A stretch of DNA of 64,000 nucleotides, taken from contig DBTV01000048.1 of assembly GCA_002307235.1 (NCBI GenBank), positions 96,979 to 160,978 of the forward strand, written 5' to 3'. The translations under genes were made by a program, and so were the position numbers. A model generated the notes under the pieces. The model worked only from the letters and a program-made list of their open reading frames with translations. It was not told the DNA's origin and did not search any database. Below are positions 1 through 8,346 of this stretch, one piece after another (positions within the stretch are counted from its first letter, which is position 1; every line of letters starts with the position of its first letter). Source of the DNA: Acidobacteriaceae bacterium UBA1307. GTDB taxonomy: Bacteria; Acidobacteriota; Terriglobia; Terriglobales; Acidobacteriaceae.

Positions 1-1882
1 CATGTACGGCTTTGAGGCCGCCAGCCAGTTTTATTTCGGCAAGCACGCGCGCGATCTGAACCTGCAAGAGGCGGCTCTTTTGGCCGGACTGCCGAAGGGG
101 CCGGTCGGCTACTCGCCGATTCTGAACCCGGAAAAATCGCTGCGCCGCCGCAACCTTGTTCTCTCCGAGATGGAATCGGATCACATGGTCAGCCATGAGC
201 AGGCCGAACAGGCCCGCAACGCGCCGCTCGGATTGCACATCACGCAGCCCAAGGGCGACGTGGCGCCGTGGTTCCAGGAGGAGATTCGCAAGGAGCTCGA
301 CGAGCGCTTCGGCTCCGAACAGGTGCACGAATCGGGCATGCGCATCGACACCACGCTCGACCTCGATCTGCAGAAGGTCGCCAACCAGTCGGTGCTCGAC
401 GGGCTGGCCGCCTACGAGCGCCGCCACGGCTGGAAGGGACGGCTCGAAAATGTGCTCAACGAGGGGCTGACGCTCGACAACTTCCGCCACCCGGATTGGG
501 CCGTCGAGCACCAGCCGGGCGACTACGTGCATGCCATGGTGACCGGCGTCGAAGGCCTCTCCATCAAGGCGCGCATCGGCATTCCCGGCCGCGAGCACTC
601 CGAGGCGGTGCTGACCCCCGAGGACTGGCAATGGACGGGCTGGCAGAGGCCCGACGCCGTCGTTCGCCCCGGCGACCTGATCTATGTGCGACTCACGGCA
701 GCCATGGCCGGCGGCGCGCGGCGCGTTGAGCTGGAGCAGGACTCCGGCACGCAGGGCGCTCTGATGGCCATCGACAACACCAGTGGCGACGTGCTGGCCA
801 TGGTCGGCGGCCGTGACTTTGCCGTTTCACAGTTCAACCGCGCCACGCAGGCCGCGCGTCAGACCGGTTCGAGCTTCAAGCCCTACGTCTACACGGCGGC
901 GATGGAAAACGGCGCCAAGCCCACCGACATGGTGGTCGATTCGCCGGTGAGCTACGGCGGCTGGACCCCGCACAACTACGAGAACGACTACAAGGGCGCG
1001 ATGACCCTGGCCGCGGCCTTTGCCGAATCGCGCAACATTCCGGCCGTCCGGCTGGCCGCGCAGGTCGGCATCCACAAGGTCATCGATCTGGTACACCGGT
1101 TCGGCGTCACCAGCGAGATTCAGCCCTATCTGCCGGTGGCCCTTGGCGCGGCCGAGATCTCGCTGGCCCAGCAGGTCGCCTCGTACTCGGTCTTCCCGAA
1201 CGACGGCGTGCGGGTGACGCCACGGCTGATCCGCAAGGTCTCGAATGCCGACGGCATCGTACTGTGGGAGAACCGGCCTGAGATTCACGAGGTCATCAGC
1301 CAGCAGACGGCGCGCTCGATGATGGTGCTGCTTGAAGGCGTGATGCACTTCGGCACCGGCGCGGCCGCCGCGCAGCTCAATCACCCTCTCGGCGGCAAAA
1401 CCGGCACCACCAGCAACTACACCGACGCCTGGTTCATGGGCTTTTCTCCCTCGATCACCTGCGGCGTCTGGGTGGGTTACGACAGCCGCGAGTCACTGGG
1501 CGAAAAGGAGACCGGCGCGCGCGCCGCACTGCCCATCTGGATGAACTGGATGCGGGCCGCCATCGCCGCGACGCCGCATGAGGCCTTCCCCGGAGAAAAT
1601 CTGCCGCCCGCGACAGTCACGCCGGTAGAAAACTCCGCGCCGAACACCGAGGCCACGCTGCCCAAGCCGGGCCCGGTGCCCGCTGCGCCCAAGAATCCAC
1701 CGGCTCCGGGCGCAAAGACGCCGGGAACCAGGCCCGCCGCAACGCCATCGGCCCCAAAGCCCGCAACACAGGCAGCGACGAAACCGGCCACGACACCCGC
1801 AAAAGCGCCGACCAAGCCGACGCAAACAGCGCAGCCTGCTGCGAAACCTGCCAGGGCACCTGTCAAAACCGCCACGCCATAG
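1..1882 (+). CDS. Penicillin-binding protein 1A family (bifunctional transglycosylase/transpeptidase), 5' partial
   Basis: The reading frame is open from the window edge, so the N-terminus and most of the GT51 glycosyltransferase domain are missing. The first 60 residues are the end of that domain (EAALLAGLPKGP followed by YSPILNP). A transpeptidase domain follows with its three active-site motifs intact, numbered from the first ATG at base 2: SSFK at about 290-293, SRN at about 343-345 and KTGT at about 466-469. The last ~90 residues are a low-complexity Pro/Ala/Lys/Thr tail. Class A PBPs polymerise and cross-link peptidoglycan on the periplasmic side of the inner membrane. The family call is secure; which paralogue (1A, 1B or 1C type) is not. 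Confidence 0.93.
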   Translation, partial: MYGFEAASQFYFGKHARDLNLQEAALLAGLPKGPVGYSPILNPEKSLRRRNLVLSEMESDHMVSHEQAEQARNAPLGLHITQPKGDVAPWFQEEIRKELDERFGSEQVHESGMRIDTTLDLDLQKVANQSVLDGLAAYERRHGWKGRLENVLNEGLTLDNFRHPDWAVEHQPGDYVHAMVTGVEGLSIKARIGIPGREHSEAVLTPEDWQWTGWQRPDAVVRPGDLIYVRLTAAMAGGARRVELEQDSGTQGALMAIDNTSGDVLAMVGGRDFAVSQFNRATQAARQTGSSFKPYVYTAAMENGAKPTDMVVDSPVSYGGWTPHNYENDYKGAMTLAAAFAESRNIPAVRLAAQVGIHKVIDLVHRFGVTSEIQPYLPVALGAAEISLAQQVASYSVFPNDGVRVTPRLIRKVSNADGIVLWENRPEIHEVISQQTARSMMVLLEGVMHFGTGAAAAQLNHPLGGKTGTTSNYTDAWFMGFSPSITCGVWVGYDSRESLGEKETGARAALPIWMNWMRAAIAATPHEAFPGENLPPATVTPVENSAPNTEATLPKPGPVPAAPKNPPAPGAKTPGTRPAATPSAPKPATQAATKPATTPAKAPTKPTQTAQPAAKPARAPVKTATP

Positions 1883-1922
1883 ACGATTCCCGGGGGCAGA
1901 GCCGGACGGGAACACTGCAATG

Positions 1923-1960
1923 AGTACGCGTGTATATGTTTTCATATATACACGCGTACT
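1923..1960. promoter_or_regulatory. Large perfect palindrome upstream of the toxin-antitoxin pair
   Basis: Two perfect 15-bp arms (AGTACGCGTGTATAT and its reverse complement) flank the 8-nt loop GTTTTCAT. The palindrome lies 40 bp after the PBP stop and 68 bp before the antitoxin ATG. No T-run follows it. A TATGAT -10-like box at 1981-1986 lies 16 nt downstream of CTTGTT (1959-1964), so the palindrome reaches a plausible -35 region. An autoregulatory operator for the antitoxin is the preferred reading; a terminator for the PBP gene is the alternative. Confidence 0.6.
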
Positions 1961-2027
1961 TGTTGAGACCAGAATTCGGCTATGATGGACTCCACGGCAA
2001 AGCACTGCCCGCCCGAGGAGGCCTTCC

Positions 2028-2306
2028 ATGCCGACCGCGACACCCGCCAAGAAAAAAGCGCAGCGCCCGGGCAAGGAACGGGTTCTTGTTGAATTTTCCG
2101 AGAGCCTGTTGAAGCGCACCGATGAGGCGGCCCGCCAGCTGGAAAAGAACCGCAGCGAGCTGATTCGGACCGCGGTGGAGCGCCTGCTGGACGGTCTGGA
2201 AAAACAGAAGTTTGATGCCGAGCTGGCGGTGGCCTATACCGCAAACGCCAGCATGAATCTGGCCATCGCCGAGGAGTTTGCCCCCGTGGATCGCGAGGGG
2301 CTCTGA
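2028..2306 (+). CDS. Ribbon-helix-helix antitoxin of a MazF-type module
   Basis: A 92-residue protein with a lysine-rich start, then a ribbon-helix-helix pattern at about 18-55: a short strand (RVLVEF), a helix (SLLKRTDEAARQLE), then NRSELIRTAVERLL. In this family the strand pairs between monomers and reads the DNA major groove, while the C-terminal part blocks the toxin. The RBS GAGGAGG sits about 7 nt before the ATG. Its stop codon overlaps the toxin start by one base (TGATG), indicating a translationally coupled bicistron. It probably binds the palindrome upstream together with the toxin, as most type II antitoxins do. Confidence 0.85.
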   Translation: MPTATPAKKKAQRPGKERVLVEFSESLLKRTDEAARQLEKNRSELIRTAVERLLDGLEKQKFDAELAVAYTANASMNLAIAEEFAPVDREGL

Positions 2307-2665
2307 TGGTCGGCAAGCCGTTTCGCGGCATGGTCGTCGAGGTTGCACTCGATCCGGTCGTCGGGCACGAACAGGGCCGGTCGCGGCCATGCGTCGTGGT
2401 CCAGAACGATGTGGGCAATCGCTTTTCTTCGACCACGATCGTGGTTCCGCTCACCGATGCGGCACACATTCAAAGCCCTTCCCCGATCTACGTGCTTGTT
2501 AACAAGGGGGAGGGGGGTGCGACCAAGGACAGCTACATTCTCTGCGACCAGATTCGCACCGTCGATCAGCGCCGCTTTCGCGCCATCTACGGCACGCTCT
2601 CTGCGCCGACCATGGCTCAGGTGGATCGCGCCCTGCGCATCAGCCTCGGGCTGGCGATCCGCTGA
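2306..2665 (+). CDS. MazF/PemK-family endoribonuclease toxin
   Basis: A 119-residue protein with the MazF fold signature near the N-terminus: a G-x-V-x-V start, then GHEQGRSRPCVVVQND at about 20-35, then TTIVVPLTD. The conserved R-P-x-x-V-V strand and the later CDQIRTVD segment fit the PemK/MazF family, which cleaves single-stranded mRNA at short motifs. Length is typical. It starts inside the antitoxin stop codon. Its stop lies only three bases from the stop of the convergent ribF gene, so there is no room for a separate terminator. Cleavage specificity cannot be predicted. Confidence 0.9.
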   Translation: MVGKPFRGMVVEVALDPVVGHEQGRSRPCVVVQNDVGNRFSSTTIVVPLTDAAHIQSPSPIYVLVNKGEGGATKDSYILCDQIRTVDQRRFRAIYGTLSAPTMAQVDRALRISLGLAIR

Positions 2666-2668
2666 CGC

Positions 2669-3613
2669 CTACGCGAGCAGCCGGAAATACCGCTCGGCGC
2701 GGGCGACGTCCTTCATAATCTGCGCCTTGAGCGCCTCGGGCGAGGGCCAGGTCTGCTCGCCGCGCAGACGGTACAAAAACTCGAGCGCGACCGGCGTTGT
2801 CTCGTTCATCTCCACCGGCTCAAAGTCGAGGATGTAGCTTTCCACGCTGAAGCCCGCACCGGCAAAGGTGGGCCGGTTGCCCACGTTGGTCACCGCCTGA
2901 AAGCATCGCTCGCCGATGCGGATGCGCGTCCCATAGACGCCGAAGCTCGGCAGCAGGCCGCGATAGTCGGCCAGATTCACCGTGGGCACCACCAGCCGGT
3001 GGCCCACGCCGCGCCCATGCGCCTGGGTAGAGAGCACTGCGAAGGGGCGGCCCAGCATCCAGCGCGCGCGGCGCAGATCGCCCTCCGCCACACAGGCGCG
3101 GATGGCCGTGCTTGAAACCTCGAGCCCGCGTACCTTGACGGCCTCATGCACGTGTACCACGAAGCCAAGCTCTTTGCCCCAGCGGGTCAGCTCCGCCACG
3201 CCCGCCTCGGCGCGACGGCCAAAGCAGAAGTTCGCGCCCTCGTGCAGCGCGCAGAGCCCGAGCCGCGCCACCAGCACCTCTTCGACAAAAGTACGCGCCG
3301 GCATCGCGGCCAGCTCCGCATCGAAGGGCAGCACCAGCACGGCGTCGAGGCCGGTGGCGGCCAGCAGGCGCAGCCGCTCGCCCGGCGGCGTCAGCAGCTT
3401 GGGCGCACGGTCTGCAAAAAGAAACTGCTCGGGGTGGGGATCGAAGGTGATGGCGATGGCACGGGCGTTTCTGGCGCGCGCCTCGGCGACGACGGCGGCG
3501 AGAATCTCGCGATGGCCGCAATGCACGCCGTCAAAGTTGCCAATGGCGGCCACGCAGGCCCCCACTCCGGCAGGAATCCCCTCCAGCGAACGATAGACAG
3601 AAAAATCACTCAT
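2669..3613 (-). CDS. ribF: Bifunctional riboflavin kinase / FAD synthetase
   Basis: A 314-residue protein converting riboflavin to FMN and FMN to FAD in the cytoplasm. The N-terminal nucleotidyltransferase has the motif GNFDGVHCGHREIL at about 23-36 and SSTAIR near residue 167. The C-terminal kinase half shows PTVNLADYRGLLPSFGVYG, the flavin/ATP-binding region. I chose the ATG giving MSDFSVYRSLEG, two bases after the stop of the upstream metallo-hydrolase, because the frame before it is an arginine-rich antisense shadow of that gene. It is probably co-transcribed with the metallo-hydrolase. Confidence 0.95.
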   Translation of the reverse strand: MSDFSVYRSLEGIPAGVGACVAAIGNFDGVHCGHREILAAVVAEARARNARAIAITFDPHPEQFLFADRAPKLLTPPGERLRLLAATGLDAVLVLPFDAELAAMPARTFVEEVLVARLGLCALHEGANFCFGRRAEAGVAELTRWGKELGFVVHVHEAVKVRGLEVSSTAIRACVAEGDLRRARWMLGRPFAVLSTQAHGRGVGHRLVVPTVNLADYRGLLPSFGVYGTRIRIGERCFQAVTNVGNRPTFAGAGFSVESYILDFEPVEMNETTPVALEFLYRLRGEQTWPSPEALKAQIMKDVARAERYFRLLA

Positions 3614-3615
3614 GC

Positions 3616-4416
3616 TCAGTCGATCCCCAGTTGCACGGGAACGGTCAGCCCGTCGTGGGCCAGCCGGATCCCCTCGGGCAGGCCGCGATTGGTCTCCTCG
3701 TGCCCCAGGTCGTGCGCGATGTGCGTGAACCATGTGTGCCGCGCGCCGATGCGTTGCGCCCAGGCCACGGCCTGCTCAATCGAGGCATGGGTGGCGTGCG
3801 GCTTGTGGCGCAGGGCCGACAGCACCAGCGTCTCCACGCCTTCAAGCAGCGCAAAGCTCGACTCGGGAATATTGCTGACGTCGGTCAGATACGCTGCGCG
3901 GCCAAAGCGCAGGCCGCTGATGACCTGATGGCCATGCTGCACGGGCACACGGGTGAATCCGACACCGGCCACCGTCGCTCCGCCCTCGAGCGGCTTCAGC
4001 TCAACGCGCGCGCGGTTCGGATAGGTGGAGTCGGGCGAAAAGGTGTAGTCGTAGATGCGGCGCAGAATCTTCTGCGTCGACTCGGCCGCATACAGCGGAA
4101 TCGGCCCATGCTCTTTGTAAGCCAGAAAGCTCAGCGGCCGCAGATCGTCGAGGCCCATGATGTGGTCAGCGTGCGCATGCGTGTAAAAGACCGCGTCGAG
4201 CGCCCTGATGCCGGCGTTGATGGCCTGCGTGCGGAAGTCCGGGCCGGTGTCGATGACCACCGTGTGCGCACCATTGGCATCCTGCCAGCGCAACGCCGCC
4301 GAAGGCCGCAATCGGCTGTCGTGCGGGTCGCGCGAGGTGCAGACGGCGCAGGTACAGCCGAGCGTCGGAACCCCCATCGAGGTCCCCGTCCCCAGAAATG
4401 TCAGCGTTGCGTCCAT
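3616..4416 (-). CDS. MBL-fold metallo-hydrolase, PhnP-like
   Basis: A 266-residue cytoplasmic protein. It begins with TFLGTGTSMGVPTLGC and a CAVC motif, then SRLRPSAAL, the N-terminal signature of the PhnP/cyclic-phosphodiesterase-like branch of the metallo-beta-lactamase superfamily. The metal-binding motif HAHADH is at about 79-84, and later His and Asp residues (VQHGHQV, YLTDVS, HIAHDLGH) supply further ligands. PhnP hydrolyses cyclic ribose phosphates, but no phosphonate genes are nearby, so the substrate here is open. The gene sits two bases upstream of ribF in what looks like one operon. A GGGAG RBS is visible before the ATG. Confidence 0.85.
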   Translation of the reverse strand: MDATLTFLGTGTSMGVPTLGCTCAVCTSRDPHDSRLRPSAALRWQDANGAHTVVIDTGPDFRTQAINAGIRALDAVFYTHAHADHIMGLDDLRPLSFLAYKEHGPIPLYAAESTQKILRRIYDYTFSPDSTYPNRARVELKPLEGGATVAGVGFTRVPVQHGHQVISGLRFGRAAYLTDVSNIPESSFALLEGVETLVLSALRHKPHATHASIEQAVAWAQRIGARHTWFTHIAHDLGHEETNRGLPEGIRLAHDGLTVPVQLGID

Positions 4417-4430
4417 CGTCTCCCGTATGC

Positions 4431-4464
4431 GCGCGAGCGAACGACCGAAGTCGTTCGCTCGCGC
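4431..4464. terminator. Perfect 15-bp hairpin with CGAA loop in the DUF1844/MBL gap
   Basis: The arms GCGCGAGCGAACGAC and its reverse complement enclose the tetraloop CGAA. Read on the minus strand, the structure lies after the DUF1844 stop (4547) and 14 nt before the MBL start (4416), right next to its ribosome-binding site. No U-tract follows, so it may be an attenuator or RNA-stability element rather than a classical terminator. Confidence 0.5.
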
Positions 4465-4546
4465 CAGTGCTTCGCCAGCTTTTAGCCACCAGCTCCTAGC
4501 TTCCAGCTTTTTCTAGTCCCTGGTCCCTTGGTCCCTCGCTCCCCGC

Positions 4547-5143
4547 CTACTTGATCTCCGGCGGCGGAGGAGGAGCCTGCATCTGGACCATGTTGCTCAG
4601 CTCGAGGAAGGCCTGACGCACGTCAAAGAGCACGGTGTCGAGCATGCGGGCTTCGGTTTCGTTGGCGCTTTCGCGGGTCTTTTCCGCCAAAATGCCGAGA
4701 AGGTCGATGGTGTTGCGCGCGCCGAGAATGTCGATGCGCGGGCGCTGGCCCTCGGGGGTTCCGGCACCCATCTGGATCATGGCCGAAACGTAGAACTGCT
4801 GGACCAGGCTCTCGAAGGTGATCGGCGGGGGCGGTTCCGCGCCGGGGTTCTGCGCACGAACCAGATCCTCGAGCCGCTGCGAGGCGGCGGCATAGGCGGT
4901 CTTTTGCTGCGCAACCTCATCGGCCGAGGGGGCGGGGGGCATCGGCGGCACCTGCTCCGCTGCTTCCTCTTCCACCGCGTGGCCTTCGCTGACCACCAGC
5001 CGTGGGCCGGGCTTCGGCTCGCCGCTGGTTTCCGGCTCAACAGCGGGGGCAGCCGGGCTCTCCTGCTCGTGTTCTGCTTCCTCGGCCGCCTTCATCTTGC
5101 GGCGGTCAATCACTTCGAATTTGGGACGTTCGCTGTCGCTCAT
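4547..5143 (-). CDS. DUF1844 domain protein
   Basis: A 198-residue protein. The first ~100 residues are charged and Pro/Glu-rich low complexity. The C-terminal ~90 residues (from ITFESLVQQFYVSAMIQMG through NTIDLLGILAEKT to FDVRQAFLELSNMV) match the DUF1844 pattern found in Acidobacteria and Deltaproteobacteria. The domain has no established function. The C-terminus is proline-rich (APPPPPEIK). No signal peptide is visible. It lies between ygfZ and the MBL-ribF pair on the same strand; the intergenic stretch downstream carries TCCCTGGTCCCTTGG-type repeats and a strong hairpin. Confidence 0.8.
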   Translation of the reverse strand: MSDSERPKFEVIDRRKMKAAEEAEHEQESPAAPAVEPETSGEPKPGPRLVVSEGHAVEEEAAEQVPPMPPAPSADEVAQQKTAYAAASQRLEDLVRAQNPGAEPPPPITFESLVQQFYVSAMIQMGAGTPEGQRPRIDILGARNTIDLLGILAEKTRESANETEARMLDTVLFDVRQAFLELSNMVQMQAPPPPPEIK

Positions 5144-5184
5144 GTTTTCCGTCTGTCCTGTCGGCAGGACTCAACCGTTCTTGT

Positions 5185-6381
5185 TTATAGTGTTGGCGGT
5201 GTAGCCAGAATACGCGCCGTGCCCGTAGCTTCGCCCACCGTATACGAAAATTCCTGTTCGCCGATCTCGGCCTCGGCCCGCATCATGGCGAGGCCAAAGC
5301 TGCGCGCACCACCGGCCAAAGACAACGTGGCCGCGCTGGTGATGGCACCGGCCGCTCCACCGGCCGCCAGGGTCAGCCCAGTACCCGCCGTCGGCAGTGG
5401 TCCGGTCAGCTCGATCGGCCGCAGATGGCGACGCACGTTGCCGCGCGCATGAATCCGCTCGACGATCTCCTGGCCCTGATAGCAGCCCTTGTTGAAGTGC
5501 AGGGCCCGCATCTGCGAGGTCTCCTGCGGCAGATCGCGCTCGGCAATGTCGATGCCATAGGCGGGAATCCCCTCGGCAATGCGATAGGCGTCGAGCACCT
5601 CGGCCCCCACCGCGACGGCTCCGGCCGCGCGCAGATATTTGATGAACTTTTCCGCGCCCGCAATCGAAACCCAGAACTCGTAGCGCGGCGCCAGCACGCC
5701 GTGATTGCGCACCACGCGCAGATTCAGCCCGTTCCACTCAACATTCGCGCCCATCATCGGCAACGAGAAGGTGGGCAGCCCGACGCGCTCAAGCACGTCG
5801 TTGGCCTGCGGCCCGGTCAGTCCAAAAACCGCTTCGGGCGCGGGCTGGCCGGCAACCTCCTGGTTCAGAACCACCAGTTCCACATCGTCCATGATGATGA
5901 ACCGGTCAAGGTGCGTCAGCAGTTTTTCAAGCTGGCAGGCGTTGATCTCCAGCTCCAACCCCGAAGCTCCGGCAAAGGGCGTGCCGCGCAACGGATCGGC
6001 CGCGCTGGCCGCCAGACCGCGCTGCACCGGTGCCATCTCCTCGGCGCCGCGCCAAACCGTCACATCGCCCAGAATGTGCCCCTGCGCATTCAGCACAAAG
6101 TTCCACGCGCCGGTGTTCGGGAACAAATCGTTGACCGTATTGGTCACCATGCCGCTCAGCCAGCGGAAGCGGTCTTCACCGCGCACCGCCACCCGGCGCT
6201 TCCAGCCCAGGTCATAGAGCGCCGCGCCGTGGGCCAGTGCCTCGGTTTCCTGCTCGGCTGCGTCCAATCGTGCAGGGGTCAAAACACCCCGGTACTCGAT
6301 CAGTTCCGGTTGCGTGCGCGCCGTCAGCATCTTGACCAGCGGAGTCGCCTGTATCGTCGGGGAGAGGTGGGTTTCTGTCAT
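5185..6381 (-). CDS. ygfZ: YgfZ/GcvT-like folate-binding protein (Fe-S cluster maintenance)
   Basis: A 398-residue protein of the CAF17/YgfZ branch of the aminomethyltransferase fold. The diagnostic motif KGCYQGQEIVERIHARG is present (K-G-C-Y-x-G-Q-E). The N-terminal half contains the folate-fold segments RWLSGMVTNTVNDL and LNAQGHILGDVTVW. YgfZ proteins help assemble or repair certain 4Fe-4S enzymes through a tetrahydrofolate-dependent step. I start at the ATG giving MTETHLSPTIQA; the longer open frame before it has no family similarity. The start region faces the divergent HELTH-protein gene. Confidence 0.9.
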   Translation of the reverse strand: MTETHLSPTIQATPLVKMLTARTQPELIEYRGVLTPARLDAAEQETEALAHGAALYDLGWKRRVAVRGEDRFRWLSGMVTNTVNDLFPNTGAWNFVLNAQGHILGDVTVWRGAEEMAPVQRGLAASAADPLRGTPFAGASGLELEINACQLEKLLTHLDRFIIMDDVELVVLNQEVAGQPAPEAVFGLTGPQANDVLERVGLPTFSLPMMGANVEWNGLNLRVVRNHGVLAPRYEFWVSIAGAEKFIKYLRAAGAVAVGAEVLDAYRIAEGIPAYGIDIAERDLPQETSQMRALHFNKGCYQGQEIVERIHARGNVRRHLRPIELTGPLPTAGTGLTLAAGGAAGAITSAATLSLAGGARSFGLAMMRAEAEIGEQEFSYTVGEATGTARILATPPTL

Positions 6382-6525
6382 GGGAAATCTTTTTTTGAAC
6401 CTTGCTTCTCCGGAGCCTTCGCCCCGGGCTGCATCCCTGATTATAGCCTTGGAGATGTGGAGACGATAGGTCAACAAGCAGCAGCGCAACTCCACCGGGA
6501 ATCGTAGAAAAGAGGAAGAGCTTCG

Positions 6526-8115
6526 ATGATCGAATTTTGGCATTCATACGAACCTGGCACCACTGTCCGGCGTTGTTCGCTGCGGCCGCTCATGGCCGCC
6601 GTGCTGGCTCTGGCGCTGGCCACGGGGCTGGCGGCGCAGGCTCCGGCGGCAGCAACAGGCGAACAAAAGGCTTCCAGCCGCATCAGCCCGGAACAGGCCA
6701 AAAAGCTCTTCGCTCTGGTCGATCCGCTGCTCAAATTCTCCTCCGAAGAGACCGGGCTGCCCATCAAAAGCTCCGTCCATCGCCGCCTGACCACCCGCGA
6801 CGAGGTCGAGCGCTATCTGAACCAGAAGATGAACGAGGACGAGAGCGCCAAGCGCCTGCAACGGGACGAGATCGTGCTGAAAAAGTTCGGTCTGCTCGAC
6901 CGCGACTTCGCGCTGAAGCCCTTTCTGCTGGCGCTGCTCAAAGAGCAGGTCGAGGCTTACTATGACCCCAAGACCAAGACCGTCAACCTGCTCGACTGGG
7001 TCGACGTCGAGGAGCAGAAGCCCGTGCTGGCCCACGAGTTAACCCACGCCCTGCAGGACCAGCACTGCAACCTTGAGCGCTGGGGCAACCAGACGCCGGA
7101 CGAGGTTTCGAGCAGCGCCACGGCGGACCGCGACCACCTCGCCAAAGATGAGATCGACACCGCGCGCGATGCCGTCGTCGAAGGCCAGGCCACGGCCGTC
7201 ATGATGGACTACGTGCTCAGGCCGCTCGGCAAAAGCCTCGTCAAAGATCCTGAAGTCATAGAGGTGATGCGCCAGCAAATGACCGGTGGAACCGACTCGC
7301 CGGTCATGGCCCGCGCCCCCCTGCTGCTCTCTGAATCGATGCTCTTCCCTTATCGCGAAGGCCTTGGCTTTGAGCAGGACATCTGGATGGAGAAGGGCCG
7401 CACCGCCGCCTTTGCCGGGATGCTCGACCGGCCACCGAGCTCAAGCTGGGAGATTCTCAATCCCCGCGAGTACGAGCAGCAACACGCGCCCGCCGTGCCG
7501 CTGATGCCCGACATCCACCCGCTCGTCGACACGCTCTATCGGCCCTATGACATTGGCCAGATCGGCCAGCTCGACCTGCGCACCATGCTCAAGCTCTTCG
7601 GCGGCGACGAGGCCGCGCGCAACCTGACTTCGGCCTGGAATGGCGGGTTTTATTGGGCCGGGCAACAGCGCAACGGCGCGCAGACCGGCACCGCATCGCT
7701 GGCCCTGCTCTATCTTTCAAGCTGGCGCAACCCGGCCTCGGCGCGGGCCTTCGCCAAGCTCTACGGGGACAATCTGGCCCACAAGTACAACAGCGTCAAG
7801 CTCGAAACCACTGAAGCCACGCCGGGAAACGGCATCGGCGCCACGCAGATCTATACCACCAGCGAGGGGCCGGTGCTCGTCGCCGTCCGCGGCAAAAACG
7901 TCGTTGTCACCGAAAGTTTTCCGCTCCCGCTGGCCCACACCCTGGTCTCGAGCGTGCTCGACGCGCAGGGCTCGGGCGTGTTGCTCAGGGCCGCCCTTCC
8001 TGCCACGCTGCTACCGCCCTCGGCGGCCAGCCAGTTGGCGCGCACCCTGCACAGTTACGGAACACTCAAGACCGCCACGCGGGCCGCGCTTCGCGTGCAA
8101 ACGCAACGCGATTAA
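6526..8115 (+). CDS. Exported HELTH-motif metalloprotease-like protein
   Basis: A 529-residue protein with an N-terminal hydrophobic signal (LMAAVLALALATGLAAQA). The zinc-binding motif HELTH is at residues 170-174, in AHELTHALQDQH. A downstream Glu at about 219 (VVEGQATAVMMDY) is well placed to be the third ligand, the arrangement seen in gluzincin-like peptidases. A run of acidic and basic helical segments precedes the motif. The rest has no domain I recognise. A good RBS (GAGGAAGAG) precedes the ATG. I infer a periplasmic or secreted peptidase; substrate unknown. Confidence 0.7.
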   Translation: MIEFWHSYEPGTTVRRCSLRPLMAAVLALALATGLAAQAPAAATGEQKASSRISPEQAKKLFALVDPLLKFSSEETGLPIKSSVHRRLTTRDEVERYLNQKMNEDESAKRLQRDEIVLKKFGLLDRDFALKPFLLALLKEQVEAYYDPKTKTVNLLDWVDVEEQKPVLAHELTHALQDQHCNLERWGNQTPDEVSSSATADRDHLAKDEIDTARDAVVEGQATAVMMDYVLRPLGKSLVKDPEVIEVMRQQMTGGTDSPVMARAPLLLSESMLFPYREGLGFEQDIWMEKGRTAAFAGMLDRPPSSSWEILNPREYEQQHAPAVPLMPDIHPLVDTLYRPYDIGQIGQLDLRTMLKLFGGDEAARNLTSAWNGGFYWAGQQRNGAQTGTASLALLYLSSWRNPASARAFAKLYGDNLAHKYNSVKLETTEATPGNGIGATQIYTTSEGPVLVAVRGKNVVVTESFPLPLAHTLVSSVLDAQGSGVLLRAALPATLLPPSAASQLARTLHSYGTLKTATRAALRVQTQRD

Positions 8116-8346
8116 GCCACTTCCACCAGAGCCGCAGGCACCGGATTCCGCCTGTGGCCCTGCCTCCGGCTTTAAAAAAGTCCAAGAATGGAATTAAAAC
8201 TCACTTACTTCTCCGAATTACCCCCTCGCAATCCATAAAGATTGTTCCCGTTTCTCCGATGAATCCTTGGAGCGCTCTTAGGGCATTTTCGGAATACACG
8301 TAGACTTTTTCAGCGACGTGCACCCCTTCCGAAACTGCTCGAGCGA

